From Salisapilia sapeloensis (lineage: Eukaryota > Oomycota > Peronosporomycetes > Peronosporales > Salisapiliaceae), in NCBI GenBank assembly GCA_023334545.1, contig JAADVB010000171.1, positions 1 through 41,552 of the forward strand: a DNA stretch of 41,552 nt. Reading direction: 5' to 3'. The translations under genes and the position numbers were made by a program. The notes beneath the pieces are model-generated. The model ran no database searches. It was not told where the DNA came from and saw nothing but the letters and a program-made list of their open reading frames with translations. Position 1 is the first letter of the stretch, and the number at the start of each line of letters is the position of its first letter. Of this stretch, positions 1 through 10,710 are shown piece by piece.

Positions 1-837
1 GTTGGCAACGTGCGCGTGCTGTTTAGCAAGGCCAGTGCAAATCTTGCCGTAGACGCTCAGGAAGATGGATCGCATGTACTTCTTCGGGTTCTCCATAATG
101 ATGCGACAGAACGTCTCAATCTCATTGTCGTTCTTCTGTCGAGCCATAAAGCACGAGGCAATCTTCCCTCGAATAGCACCTTCCGGGAGCTCCGTCTGAG
201 GAAAGTTGATACTATGACCAATGAGGTAACCGACCTTGTCACCGTTCGATAGGCGACTGTAGCCAGAGTAGTCCATGTAGACATAGTGGTGGGGCTTCAT
301 GAGCAAGTCGTTCAGACCGTCAATCGAAATGGCGCGGTATTTGACCACGAGTGCCGAAAATGGGTTCTCTGGTGTCGCGGGGATGACGGTGTCCACGATT
401 GCTGCTTTGGCGACATGATCATCACAGTACTCTCCTTTCGTCCGGAATCGGACAATGTCATAGCCCATTGCTCCGTACATAAAGTCTTCTAGCGTACCTC
501 GAACAGTACCAGTGGCTCGCATATCCACCAGCTCACTCTGACGCAAACCTTGAAGACCGAGTTGAATATGGGCATTCTGATCCTTTGCACCAAACACTTG
601 CTCTTGACCACCAGTGCCAGGACGTGACGCATAGAATCGAGTATTCTCTTCCTTTCGCACGAGCTTCCACCTGGTCTTGTCATTGAACTCTGCTTCTCCT
701 TTCTCCATGTATTCGTCATAGGCGGTAATGTGTTCTTCTAAGAGTGTATTGGAAAGGTCCAAAATCTGGTCCCTGTCATCGTCCGTTAAGCCCAATGGAG
801 GAAAGGGACTCGTGTATTTATCAGCTAGTTGTGGCAT
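1..837 (-). CDS. START-like domain protein, 3' part cut by window edge
   Basis: The minus strand is open from an ATG at 837 to base 1, giving 279 codons with no stop, so the C-terminus lies outside the window. The protein starts MPQLADKYTSPF. It continues with a helix rich in Asp/Glu and then a START-like (lipid-transfer fold) region: a Trp-Lys-Leu-Val strand near residue 58, a 'GTLEDFMYGAMG' helix near 113, and 'MDYSGYSRLSNGDKVGYLIG' near 190, followed by 'IRGKIASCFMARQ'. This layout matches the many oomycete START-like proteins, some of which carry a FYVE finger further on; whether this one does cannot be seen. Members are thought to bind lipids or act at membranes, but no ligand can be inferred. 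The next gene upstream (2606-6229) is of the same general class and strand. Confidence 0.8.
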   Translation of the reverse strand, partial: MPQLADKYTSPFPPLGLTDDDRDQILDLSNTLLEEHITAYDEYMEKGEAEFNDKTRWKLVRKEENTRFYASRPGTGGQEQVFGAKDQNAHIQLGLQGLRQSELVDMRATGTVRGTLEDFMYGAMGYDIVRFRTKGEYCDDHVAKAAIVDTVIPATPENPFSALVVKYRAISIDGLNDLLMKPHHYVYMDYSGYSRLSNGDKVGYLIGHSINFPQTELPEGAIRGKIASCFMARQKNDNEIETFCRIIMENPKKYMRSIFLSVYGKICTGLAKQHAHVAN

Positions 838-2605
838 GATGAAAGCTGGTATTCGTCACAGTACGTAAATTGGCAAGTGAACAGCGGGATGGCCGCAACC
901 ATGTCGTGTGGTGCCCAGTCGTGCCAAAAAGATTGGTACGGTGACGTGCTTGTGCTCTGTACAGTAACCGGACGACAGACAGACACATTGACTACCCTTT
1001 TGCAGACTCTCGGTCCCAACTTGTTTCTGCCATAGATAATAACCTGTGTGTTTGGATGAATAGAACCTCATCCGACGAAACGCGCTACGTGCTTGAGATA
1101 GGTTGTAAACAGCAGCATGCAGGTAGGTTATGGTATTCTTAGCCCTTAAAATGTTTGAAAGTGTACGTCCGCAATGCGGATTCGATTTCCTCTAAAGAGG
1201 ATGTAGTAGAATATCGCCTTGACTTCTAGCTCAACAGGATCAAATACAAAGTGTCCGGGCAGAGAGTACCTCTAATACCGTATATACCCTTATATACCGA
1301 TTATAGGGTGCAACTGGGTATTCGGTCACATCTGTAAGAACAATTGACGACCACTTCGCATCGGAACGAAGCATACTCCTGCCTACTTCGTTACTGTTGT
1401 AAAGTCCCTGCACGTTTACAGTAAAACTCCAGAAAAGGCACCCTACTCGTGAGGTCAGTATACTTTCTCTGCAGACGGTCCAATGTATGAGCTCAGCAAC
1501 GATTCTCATTAGCCCCAAGAACGTTGAAGTGATTACTCGTAAAGGATTCTTCTAGTTTTGTATAATCCGAGAGATCAGTGACACGAGACTGGTAGTGTTG
1601 GGAATGGATTTGAAATGAAAGAGGGAAAGCAATCGACGATATGTACTTGAGAAAGAAAAAAAACTGGATATAAATTTAGAAATATCAATGCTTGGGATTG
1701 TTAGGGGAATGGAAGCAGAGATAGAGTTGATCAAGTCATTCTTCATAGGAACTACCTGAATAGGGTTCTAATTGTCGGATTGTACTCTTTACTGTGAATG
1801 AGAGTGACAGCACACCCGAGGTACTAACGTCTTGATTGCCAGACACTCATACTCTCTCCAAGCGAGACACCATCTCATATTGGAGAACTGCAAGTCGTTC
1901 AACAGAGTGTCCAGATCCCTACTCTTACTCACCTAGTAGTTATCGTAGATCGAGATCATCCTTTGCGACTAGATTGATGCAACAACTCTACGTATTGTGA
2001 GAATGCAAACACGCATTCCAGCTTCATTCTTCTGAGTCATCAACGGAAGTGAAAATCCAGTGGTAGCACTTTCGTCAGCATGAGTCCATCCTTGCGATCG
2101 TACATGCGAATCCTCCTGCTCCTCTATGCTTGGAAGGTATCCTGACTTAATAGATTGACAGATACATACCTTTTTTGTCCGAAGTTTCCAGATAGCTTTC
2201 GTGTCTCCTACCTGGATAGTAATTGCACTCTATTCTTTCCGTATATCTGGCTTGTTATCTCTCACAACAGTTCTAGTGTTCCATTTAAAGTCTCTCATTT
2301 AACATGATAATCGCCGTATAGCTAGAATTCCATTAACTGGTTGCTTTGAGTAGGTGTCAATCCTTTCTTATCATTTCGCTAACATCCACTTACAACCTCC
2401 TCGGACTTTTTCAATACGCTTCACTCAGCCACCTTATTCGACATGAGAACAAGTCCATCTTGTACTTGTTAAATAGACATGTAGCTACGAGTACATGACA
2501 AATATACAAAAGACTGGTTGATTTACAAGTATATTTGGGAATTGAACTGTTTGCAAAGGACTGCACCACATTGGCAATCCATCTTGCCCTAGACTTGTTC
2601 GTCAC
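838..2605. other. gene-poor spacer, 1.77 kb
   Basis: AT-rich spacer between two minus-strand genes. Open frames here are short (under 95 codons), overlap on both strands and show no recognisable motif. The part next to 838 must hold the promoter and 5' leader of the START-like gene. I see no tRNA, repeat array or clear transposon remnant. Confidence 0.6.
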
Positions 2606-5600
2606 TCACAAGAACATCTCGTTGCCATTTCCACTCGCGTTCTTCTCATCAAACACAGCCGAGTGGCGATTCGGTTCGTCTTCTGGTTCAAACTGGGAGC
2701 TTTGACGAGGAATGTTGATGCTGTTGACGGATTGCGATGATCGCGTCGATCCACGATCACTACCGAGATCAGCCAAGTACTGCGAGACAGAAGTCTGGCG
2801 CCTCGCTAGTTCCTCCAGCGTTAGCTCTGCATTCGATGAAAAGAGTCCGCCATCACCAAAGGAAGATCCAATCGTACTAACTTCGACAACGTCGAAAGCA
2901 TGGTCGTCATCTGAATCATCACCCTTTCGCATGTATCGATCGTCCTCCATGCTTCTTTCATACGTGTCCTGCTCAAAGATCAAGTCATCTTGCCCATCGC
3001 TATTGTCTCGAGAACGCCCACGGTCCATCTGACTTTGGCTTCTACCCGACGCCGACGGCTGCCATCTCCCATCGTACCCACTGTCACCACTGAGTCTTTC
3101 ATCATTAAAGCTGTTTTGGCGACTATCTTCCTTTCTCATCAAGTGCGGTAGGTCAATCAGATCCAATTCACTGAACGAGTCGGAGCTGTTGTCGTCATCA
3201 CGTCCGACGAGCTTCTCCTGCCTCGCTTCAGTCATCGCATTCGAACGCAAGTTAAATTCATTGCTGCTCTGGTGTGCACCATTCACAAACATGGACGATA
3301 CTCGAGGAAGAGGCTTGCTAGATCGAACTGGACTGCGCAAGCTTTCCTCATTGCAGGAAGATGACCTTCTACGATTTAGTGCCGGCACGCGATCTTCTTC
3401 CGGTTCCGAGACATACTCGTCTTCGTTCCATTCAGTAGAATTCCTCTGCAGCTCTTCAAAAGCAGTTGAGGACAAGTCAGACAAGTTCCGATACTCGTGC
3501 TGACCGTCTCGCGTGGTCTGATTACGATTTGAACGTCCACTATAGGAACGATCGTCTCGATGAGAAGACCGAGACCTTTCATCACTATCATTACGTCTCT
3601 TTCGATCCGACTGCTTGGAAGACTTTGACGTTTTACGAGAGGCGGCACCAGACATCTCCGAAGCATACAATGCCATCATCTTTTGCAGCGCCTGCTCTCT
3701 CATGTCTTCATCCACATCTTCGTCCCGTCCGTGCTTCTCTTCATACAACTTCATGGCAGACATAGCCATCTTCCGAGCCATGTCGTCCGAATCACTCGGG
3801 ACCGATCGAGGCTTCTTCGATCGATCGAATACACTCTCACGTTCCCTCGGCGGTTCCTCTCGCTCATACTCATCGTGACTGCTCGAGGGAGGTGCATAGT
3901 GACGCTGCGGAGATTCAGGAGTCGCACGACCACGCGTATTCTCCTGTGTGTACTTGCGGACGTTGGATGGAGTATAACGACGCTCATGTGGACTTTGACT
4001 TCTCGTAGATGGTCGGGAAGGATACTGATGGGCCGAACGAGATGGTTCCTGCGGTGGCACTCTCTGCTTGTGGCTAGGAAACCTGGCAGTTTGGACGTAA
4101 CTGGGCATCTCTCGCGATGCATGTGGCCTACTCTCTCGCTTACTGCTCGCCTCACGATGCTGTGCAGCACCCATGTCTCTTCGATCGTTATCAAGTTCAG
4201 TATAAGCACGTCGATCGTCTTCACGTGGGAAATGCGAAGTTTGTCGATATCCTATCTCCGTCGCCCGCCCTCTTCGTTCCATTTGCTGGTGCGATGATAC
4301 CGAACCATACGTATCCACACGTCGGTCAGGATGATTCATTTGCCGCGCTGGCTTTTGTTCCTGCTGTCGAGGTTCTTTCCATTCAGTGGTTGGTTCTGGT
4401 TGGAATTCCAACTCATCCGAAAGCGTATGACGATCGGTAGATAGATCTTCGATGCTCACACCTTCACTCGGCCGTTCATCCGCCAGACTAAGTTGTATAC
4501 CCTGCATACTCTGAAAGTGCATGAGGGTGCTGGGGTCCAAGTCGCTTTCGAGCTGACTTTCACGATACATGACGATCGGGTCATTCGTCTCGAGCATGAG
4601 ACCACTTCGACTGCCTCGATCATCTTCACTGCCGAATGAGATGCGGCGACCACTTGCTCGTGATCCAGTTCGACTACGCGTCGGTAACTCTTCGTAACTT
4701 TCGGAGGAATCATCGCCTCGCATTCTTTGCTCAAAGGAGCTTTCATAGTACTTTGCACTACCATCATGGTCGTAGTCGTTGTCCATGTAAACTGTTGGAT
4801 CAGACGAATGGTTACTCCTTTGTGCTCTCAAGTGGTTATCAAACTCTTCTTGCATCCGTCGAGCTTCCAATTGCGCTAACTCGTCTTCTGGTGGTTGGAT
4901 ATTTGACTTGAAATCGTTCGCTTGGAAGTTGTATTGCTCCCATTTGGGTGAGAAGGATGCATCGGACGAAGACGCATCGGAACGAGACGATGGGCCGCGA
5001 CCAAATCGTTTAGACAGGTGATTCATCGCCGGAAAGCGGTCTTTACCATCTTTACGCAATGGATTGATCTCCGTACAGTAGTCCCGTTCGTCCGCCTCTT
5101 CTCCAGGCTGCTCTTCATCTTCACCAATACGACTTTGAGGTTCACTGTGTTGCATGATCTCACCGGAGCATCCGCGACAGACACGAATCTTCTTCGGACC
5201 GTGTTGCCGTGTATCGACCGTATACTTCTTCGCACAGGAATTGCACACGACACGCCCACACTTGCGACAACGAAACTTGCGTTTCAGTACAGTGAATTTC
5301 GTGTCACAGCACTGGCAGTACTTGATGCCTTCTTTCGATGGCAGATCCAAGTCCCCCAAGAGCTTCTGTCGTCCGAGTCGCTTCATTTCAAAGTACTTGT
5401 TCACGCCGGCAATGTTCTTGATGCGCTTTTTCATGACTAGTGTTTTGATCCAATCTGGCACTCTCCCCTTGAGGTCCAAATGCAGCGTATGGATAGCATC
5501 CACGTAACCAGGTTCAGAGGATTCGAGAAAGAGGAATCCAGAGCGATAAAAAGCACCTCGAACGACTCCATATGACTTGTCTAGAGGAGGACAGAATGGG

Positions 5601-6229
5601 AGCTTGACAGAGTGCATGGAACGCACCCATCCACGCTTGCGAGTAGAAGTGTCTACAAATTCATCGTGGCATTCGAGGAAGCAAAAGTCACGGTTACGCG
5701 CGAGCTTGGATGGTGATTCAATCGCACACCACTTGGCAGCAATGCGATGGTGTGGGTTGTCCCGAGTCGGCTCAATGAGGTTGATCAAGGTCTTTTGGTC
5801 CAAAATGTCTTTGCCCACAGTCTGACTATATCCTCGCTGTTTCTCAGCTGTGTCTTGACGGAAAAAGTCGGCAACTTCGTCCAGCGTCGCGTGCACTCGA
5901 CAAGCTCCTCGCAGGTAAGTCATGTTCTTGTTATCGGCATTGGCGTGATCCATGCCCTGGAAGACTTCGATGCCATCAAAGGAGCTTAAGAGCACCCAAT
6001 TCACTGGGCCTCCTGACCGGCGAGAATAGTACACGACTTCCTTGCAGGACTGTTTGCCCAGATTCGTCATGTACTTGCGCTCCTTGCGTGTCAATCGAGC
6101 CTGGCCAAAGTAGTCATCTGGCAATGGTAGCTTGCCATCCTTCCCTTGCTGCTTGCCATGTGACTGCATGGTCTTCTGCTCCGTCGTGCCGAACGCGCTG
6201 CTCATCTTTCGGGCAGAAAGTTCCTTCAA
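2606..6229 (-). CDS. START-like plus FYVE zinc-finger protein with long disordered tail
   Basis: A single 1207-codon frame. Residues about 50-275 form a START-like domain. Residues 305-354 form a FYVE-type finger with eight zinc-ligand cysteines at 305, 308, 321, 324, 329, 332, 351 and 354. The basic patch reads KFRCRKCG, a variant of the canonical RRHHCRxCG, so PtdIns3P binding is plausible but the His pair is missing. From about 360 to the end (some 850 residues) the protein is low-complexity, rich in Ser, Arg, Asp, Glu and Gln, and probably disordered. START-FYVE proteins are common in oomycetes; the expected site is the endosome membrane. Methionines at 1, 9 and 21 all precede the domain; the first is used here, and MSSAFG (ATG at 6205) is a good alternative. 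Confidence 0.9.
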   Translation of the reverse strand: MKELSARKMSSAFGTTEQKTMQSHGKQQGKDGKLPLPDDYFGQARLTRKERKYMTNLGKQSCKEVVYYSRRSGGPVNWVLLSSFDGIEVFQGMDHANADNKNMTYLRGACRVHATLDEVADFFRQDTAEKQRGYSQTVGKDILDQKTLINLIEPTRDNPHHRIAAKWCAIESPSKLARNRDFCFLECHDEFVDTSTRKRGWVRSMHSVKLPFCPPLDKSYGVVRGAFYRSGFLFLESSEPGYVDAIHTLHLDLKGRVPDWIKTLVMKKRIKNIAGVNKYFEMKRLGRQKLLGDLDLPSKEGIKYCQCCDTKFTVLKRKFRCRKCGRVVCNSCAKKYTVDTRQHGPKKIRVCRGCSGEIMQHSEPQSRIGEDEEQPGEEADERDYCTEINPLRKDGKDRFPAMNHLSKRFGRGPSSRSDASSSDASFSPKWEQYNFQANDFKSNIQPPEDELAQLEARRMQEEFDNHLRAQRSNHSSDPTVYMDNDYDHDGSAKYYESSFEQRMRGDDSSESYEELPTRSRTGSRASGRRISFGSEDDRGSRSGLMLETNDPIVMYRESQLESDLDPSTLMHFQSMQGIQLSLADERPSEGVSIEDLSTDRHTLSDELEFQPEPTTEWKEPRQQEQKPARQMNHPDRRVDTYGSVSSHQQMERRGRATEIGYRQTSHFPREDDRRAYTELDNDRRDMGAAQHREASSKRESRPHASREMPSYVQTARFPSHKQRVPPQEPSRSAHQYPSRPSTRSQSPHERRYTPSNVRKYTQENTRGRATPESPQRHYAPPSSSHDEYEREEPPRERESVFDRSKKPRSVPSDSDDMARKMAMSAMKLYEEKHGRDEDVDEDMREQALQKMMALYASEMSGAASRKTSKSSKQSDRKRRNDSDERSRSSHRDDRSYSGRSNRNQTTRDGQHEYRNLSDLSSTAFEELQRNSTEWNEDEYVSEPEEDRVPALNRRRSSSCNEESLRSPVRSSKPLPRVSSMFVNGAHQSSNEFNLRSNAMTEARQEKLVGRDDDNSSDSFSELDLIDLPHLMRKEDSRQNSFNDERLSGDSGYDGRWQPSASGRSQSQMDRGRSRDNSDGQDDLIFEQDTYERSMEDDRYMRKGDDSDDDHAFDVVEVSTIGSSFGDGGLFSSNAELTLEELARRQTSVSQYLADLGSDRGSTRSSQSVNSINIPRQSSQFEPEDEPNRHSAVFDEKNASGNGNEMFL

Positions 6230-7852
6230 CGAGTAGATCGGGAAGTAAGTCGTTCGAGTGGACGGAAAGTGGGGCAGAGCGGAGGACCGAGGTGTTATAG
6301 CGAGTGTCCGGAATAAGCTTTTGATTTGGTTTCATTATGGTGCTGAAAGTCGTACGTTGTGGCGCTGACTCGACTGTCGTCCAATCGCGTCGTCTTTGGC
6401 GCGGTAGTAACTTTGCACTTGTGATGTTTGCACGGATCTCTCTGGGACTCGAATGCCTACGTTATGCGCGAGATACAGAAAGTATCCATCTGGAGAGACA
6501 TGGAGAAGACTGTGCGTTCAACGTACTGCTTGCACCATTAAGCTTACTTGGTCTTACTCTCCGACGACACTCATCCAAAGGTCAAGGGCAGAACGCGACC
6601 ATCGAAACAGCTGATGTTTGTGAGATGAGTTTATACCACGCTCGTGACCTCTACGCTCGACGCATTCCGAGTTAGCATAATCTATCTGCTATCTCGTAGA
6701 ACGAGATAAGGGCAAATTGTTGGACTGTGGGTGAAGGCAAATGGTCTTCTTGGTTGGGGTTCCCATTCGACAAGTGCCAACGGACATGTGCAAATCCTAA
6801 TAGGATCGTCTGGACTTCGAACTGAAATGCATACCACTCTCAGGTTTTACCACTCTTGGCATCTGCTTCAAGACTTGGTCCCTAGAGCTTTCATCTTCTA
6901 GAATACCATTCGTTTCCAGTCGCTCGCTCACTCTGACAATGAAGATTCTAATTTTATTTTGCGTCAAGCATACGCATGTTCTTTGGTATCATTGAGACCA
7001 GAGTTTTACTAGAGTATCCATCTTTGTCTTCATCTACTTTTAAAAGCCAATCTTTCATCACCATCGAAGCCGTATCTGTTCTGAGTTCACAATTCCTACT
7101 TTCGCACGAGTTAGATATGACCAAAGGCATGGCTCATTCTTCTTCTGGTCTTTATCATCAAGACGGTCACATCCAACCTAGTCTAGCATTGAAAGTTATT
7201 TGAAAACCTCAACATAGTTGACAGATGAGCCTGGACATTTCAAGGTACTAGATAGAATTAGAAGCTTAAGATATACAGTCTTCTTGCAATTGAGGGCAGG
7301 CGAGTAGACATGCGTGCCTGAATTCGATTTGGATTGGGAATAAAGCAAGATTCGTGGGCCCCTATTCACCAGATCGGCAATGCAGCGTGTACAGATACAA
7401 CATATCTTCATATTCCTCAGCAAAAAGCTCATGCCAATAGCCTTAGTTCTTCACAAAGACCAGCTTCGTCGGGGTGATCGAGTTCCTATCAAGCCTCTTA
7501 CCACTTCAAATCCTTTAATGCGCATAGTAGTGCCAAAGTAGTTACTTATCTGATCACACCATCCAGGAAGGCTTCAACAACGTACGCGTTCATGCACGTA
7601 AGACGCGTAGAAACCCCACGCACAAGAGCTTTGTGCAATCAAGGTACCTGGATATGTTGAAGACCTCTGTCGAGCTTAAATAATGTGGCTAAACAGAAGC
7701 ACACATGCCCATTGCCGCCTCTCTATATGCTCTCTGCAATGGATGCGAGTGCGATCTGTACCTCCTGCAGCAAAGAGTCGATTGTAAGATGAAAATCATG
7801 TTTGTCGTTATCGTTTTGCCAGTCACGCTACTCACCCTCTCTCCAGAGCTCT
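6230..7852. other. gene-poor spacer, 1.6 kb
   Basis: No supported gene. The longest frame (6337-6675, +, 112 codons) begins just outside the FYVE gene and has no domain, signal peptide or low-complexity bias typical of a real product. The region should carry the promoter of the FYVE gene on its left side and the 3' end of the hexuronate enzyme gene on its right. Confidence 0.6.
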
Positions 7853-10710
7853 CTACTCTATCTTCTGCATGAACTCTTGATAACTGCCTCCGAACAGTCT
7901 CCCCACATCTCTCTCCACCTCTTGCACCGTGAGCTTCCACCCTGTCGCCAGCAGTCGCTTGTACATGTCCACCATCACCGTCGCAATCACGTGACGAGAG
8001 TGACTCCACTTGTACATCAGTTGATCGAGAACACGTGCATCCGAGTGCTGACTAGTAAAGGCTGTACCGAGTATCTCGATTCGCATGCGAGTCAACTCGT
8101 CCACGATCGACGGGTTATTGCAGTACCACCAGCATCCATACAGGTGCAGATTACTAAACTTATTCGCAACGACCGCGACTTGATGTTGATTCACTCGAGA
8201 CAAGAACGTCACGAGGAACTTGACATTGGGATAATTGCGACATAGCTGGACAAGGTTGTCCACATTCGTTGGTTGCAGTCCATCTCCAGCGGAACCTAAG
8301 GACGCATTGAGACCACGCACAGCGTCGAACTTTAATGCAATCGGGAGCTTCTTTTCTTCTGCTAGTGGTAGTAAGACTTTTAGCAGCAGAGCATCGCCAT
8401 TCGGACGCTTTTCATCCATACTGATTGTGACCTCTTGCGTTGGATATGCAAACGTATGCGGGACACTCGCCATAAAGTACTCTGGTTGCATGACGTCGAT
8501 CCAATGGAGTAAAAAGCGACGACATCCATCCATAGTATGTGGAAGCTTGAGCTCATCCAAAGCATCACCCATCGCTTCCCAGTCGCCTTTTAACAGTTGG
8601 TCCACTCGAAGTGCCGACTTGAAGTACTTGTTCCACTTGGAATGTCGATCCGTATCATGTAACCACTCCTTCGCCTCGTTCTTATCAAATGGAACGTTCG
8701 TCATAACTACGTACTTGAGACGGGCTTGTCGGAAGACGGTCTCGACGTAGTCCTCTGGATCCTGACGATCAAACCATTGCTGGATGGCACCTAGATCTCT
8801 CTTCTCCACTAGGTCATCCAGACCGAGCATGTGTAGTGTCGTTAAGACACCTCGACAAGCTTCCGACAGTGGAGATCGATCGATGAACAAGTGCTGCCAG
8901 ATTAACTCTGCTTGCTTTTTCTTGTCACAAGCGTTGAAGACATCCATGGACATGGACGACGTCATTTTGAATTCTGCAACAAGGTAGTGATACGTCAGTA
9001 GGTCATTGATTCCCCACTGCATCAGCTGTCCATGGGATGGAGGGAACAAGTGCGTGTGGACGTCGATCACTTTTACGTTGCTCACACGCTCTCGAACGAC
9101 TTCCTCGACCGAGTCAAGCGACAGGACTGTGCTGGTAGAATGGCTGCATACGACATCCGTCAGCACTTCCATCGCAGATGACGTGAGCATACGTTCGTAT
9201 AGTGCTGCTACTTGCATGACAAAGGCAGATATCCTAGGGTTTGACATATCTAGACCTTCAACCTGACTCAAAACCATGCTCACGATCGCTCCAACTTTCG
9301 GCTTAGCACCATTAGATGACAGGCGTAAAGCGTCCGTTGCTTGCTTTAAGATGCGAGCTGCACGTCCATCGTTTCCATCCATAAAGTCATATGTACCAGT
9401 AGATAGATTCACTTGTAGATTATTCATGTACTCCCATGAAGACGTCTCTTGACTCTGATCTGGCGTCTGGTCATGTAGCGGATCCATGTGCCCTGTAAAG
9501 ACAGGTATACTCCACTCTTCCTTGTCCGTCGAGTGGATAGGTGTCATGTATCGCAGGAGGACAGCAGTGGCAAACGCCATGAACGAGCTGGGACGGTACT
9601 TTTCGTCGTATTCGATGTTCACAAGGATCGAAGGCACAAGACGCACACGATACTTGAACATGGTATTCTGCGTCACCCAGAACGTGATCAGTCCAAAGTG
9701 ACGGTGTTCAACGCGTCCCATCCATTCGTCATACGTATGCTGTGCCTCCTCCTCCGACACGCCTCGATGGATTAAACCTGGCTTAATGTCATGTACAAAC
9801 AACAGATCGAGATAAGTACGAATGATACGAGCGTCTAGTATATCTTGTGTGTGTTTCATGCGAGACACAGACATGAGGTAGACCATGGCAGTGTGCACTG
9901 CATTCGCTACATTCAACTTGAGCATGTGATCCTGCTGCAACGCGTTCTCTTGCTTTCGAATGTGCACACCAGTTTGGTCCTGCAGTTGAGTGCCACGGAG
10001 AGCATTATGCAAGTCTTCGATGACAAGTGTCTTGTACGGCCATGGCTCCGTCAATGGGACTAGGTCGTCTCCGTCTCGATGAGCGACAATACGATCCACC
10101 ATCGTATTGTGGAAACTCACTTTGGAGTCCAAGTACGTTTGAAACTCTGATGAAGCTTCCTCACATACCAACTTCTTAATGACATCTCCGTTCGCCGGCA
10201 TGTTGTCCGTATTGATGATAGAGATGGAGTTATCAGGAAGATGATGAGTACAAGCCTGCAGGAAGTCCGTCAAGTCGAGAATGGCTTGGCTGCCTCGTTG
10301 CAAGCCGCTCTCAGTGACTCCAAATCCAATGAAGCGAAGATTGGGGAGCTTTGATGGGATGCCCATGAAAGCATTTCGACTGTCCGACGTCCCGAGGGAG
10401 CCGACACCAGCTAGTTGAACGCACTCAGTCTGCACAGAGCCAGATTTGTGCATTACATCCACTTCATACCGACCGTTCGCACGGAGACAAGCATCAGCGA
10501 AGCTCCTGCTTCGCGTCTGTGCGACGATGACAGCGTTTCCACTGCTTCGTAAGATCGGCACAAGCACGGATCGCTATTTAGAACGTAAATACAAATCATG
10601 TAAATATCTTTAAAGTGTAAATGTACAAGGAATCGACCGCTGCCAATGCACACGGCCGTCGTATTATCCGGGAAGTGCCCACTAGCGTCCAAAGGCTCGA
10701 AGTCTGACAT
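7853..10710 (-). CDS. bifunctional hexuronate enzyme: mannonate/altronate-type oxidoreductase fused to glucuronate isomerase
   Basis: Two exons: 10627-10710 and 7853-10573, with a 53-bp phase-0 intron (10574-10626, GTACAT...ATAG). Splicing restores the Rossmann motif GSGRFLRSVLVPILRSSG; the product is 934 aa from ATG at 10710. Residues about 19-450 are a polyol/uronate long-chain dehydrogenase (UxuB/UxaB class) with VTESGL, NTDNMPANGD and the catalytic K247-x4-N252-x2-H255 pattern. Residues about 520-934 are a uronate isomerase (UxaC, amidohydrolase fold) with metal-type motif DVHTHL (H534, H536), LSRVNQHQ, GCWWYCNNPS and SQHSDARV. The isomerase makes fructuronate or tagaturonate from glucuronate or galacturonate; the reductase turns these into mannonate or altronate. 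The two steps are consecutive. Substrate choice and cofactor cannot be read from sequence. No signal peptide is seen, so the enzyme is probably cytosolic. Confidence 0.9.

Noticed and set aside
1150-1200. GATTCGATT stretch considered as a tRNA T-loop
   Set aside because: No matching acceptor, D or anticodon stems could be folded around it.
3683-4297. 204-codon plus-strand frame
   Set aside because: Antisense shadow of the Ser/Arg-rich tail of the FYVE protein.
6337-6675. 112-codon plus-strand frame near the FYVE gene start
   Set aside because: No domain, signal peptide or conserved look, and it overlaps the likely promoter of the FYVE gene.
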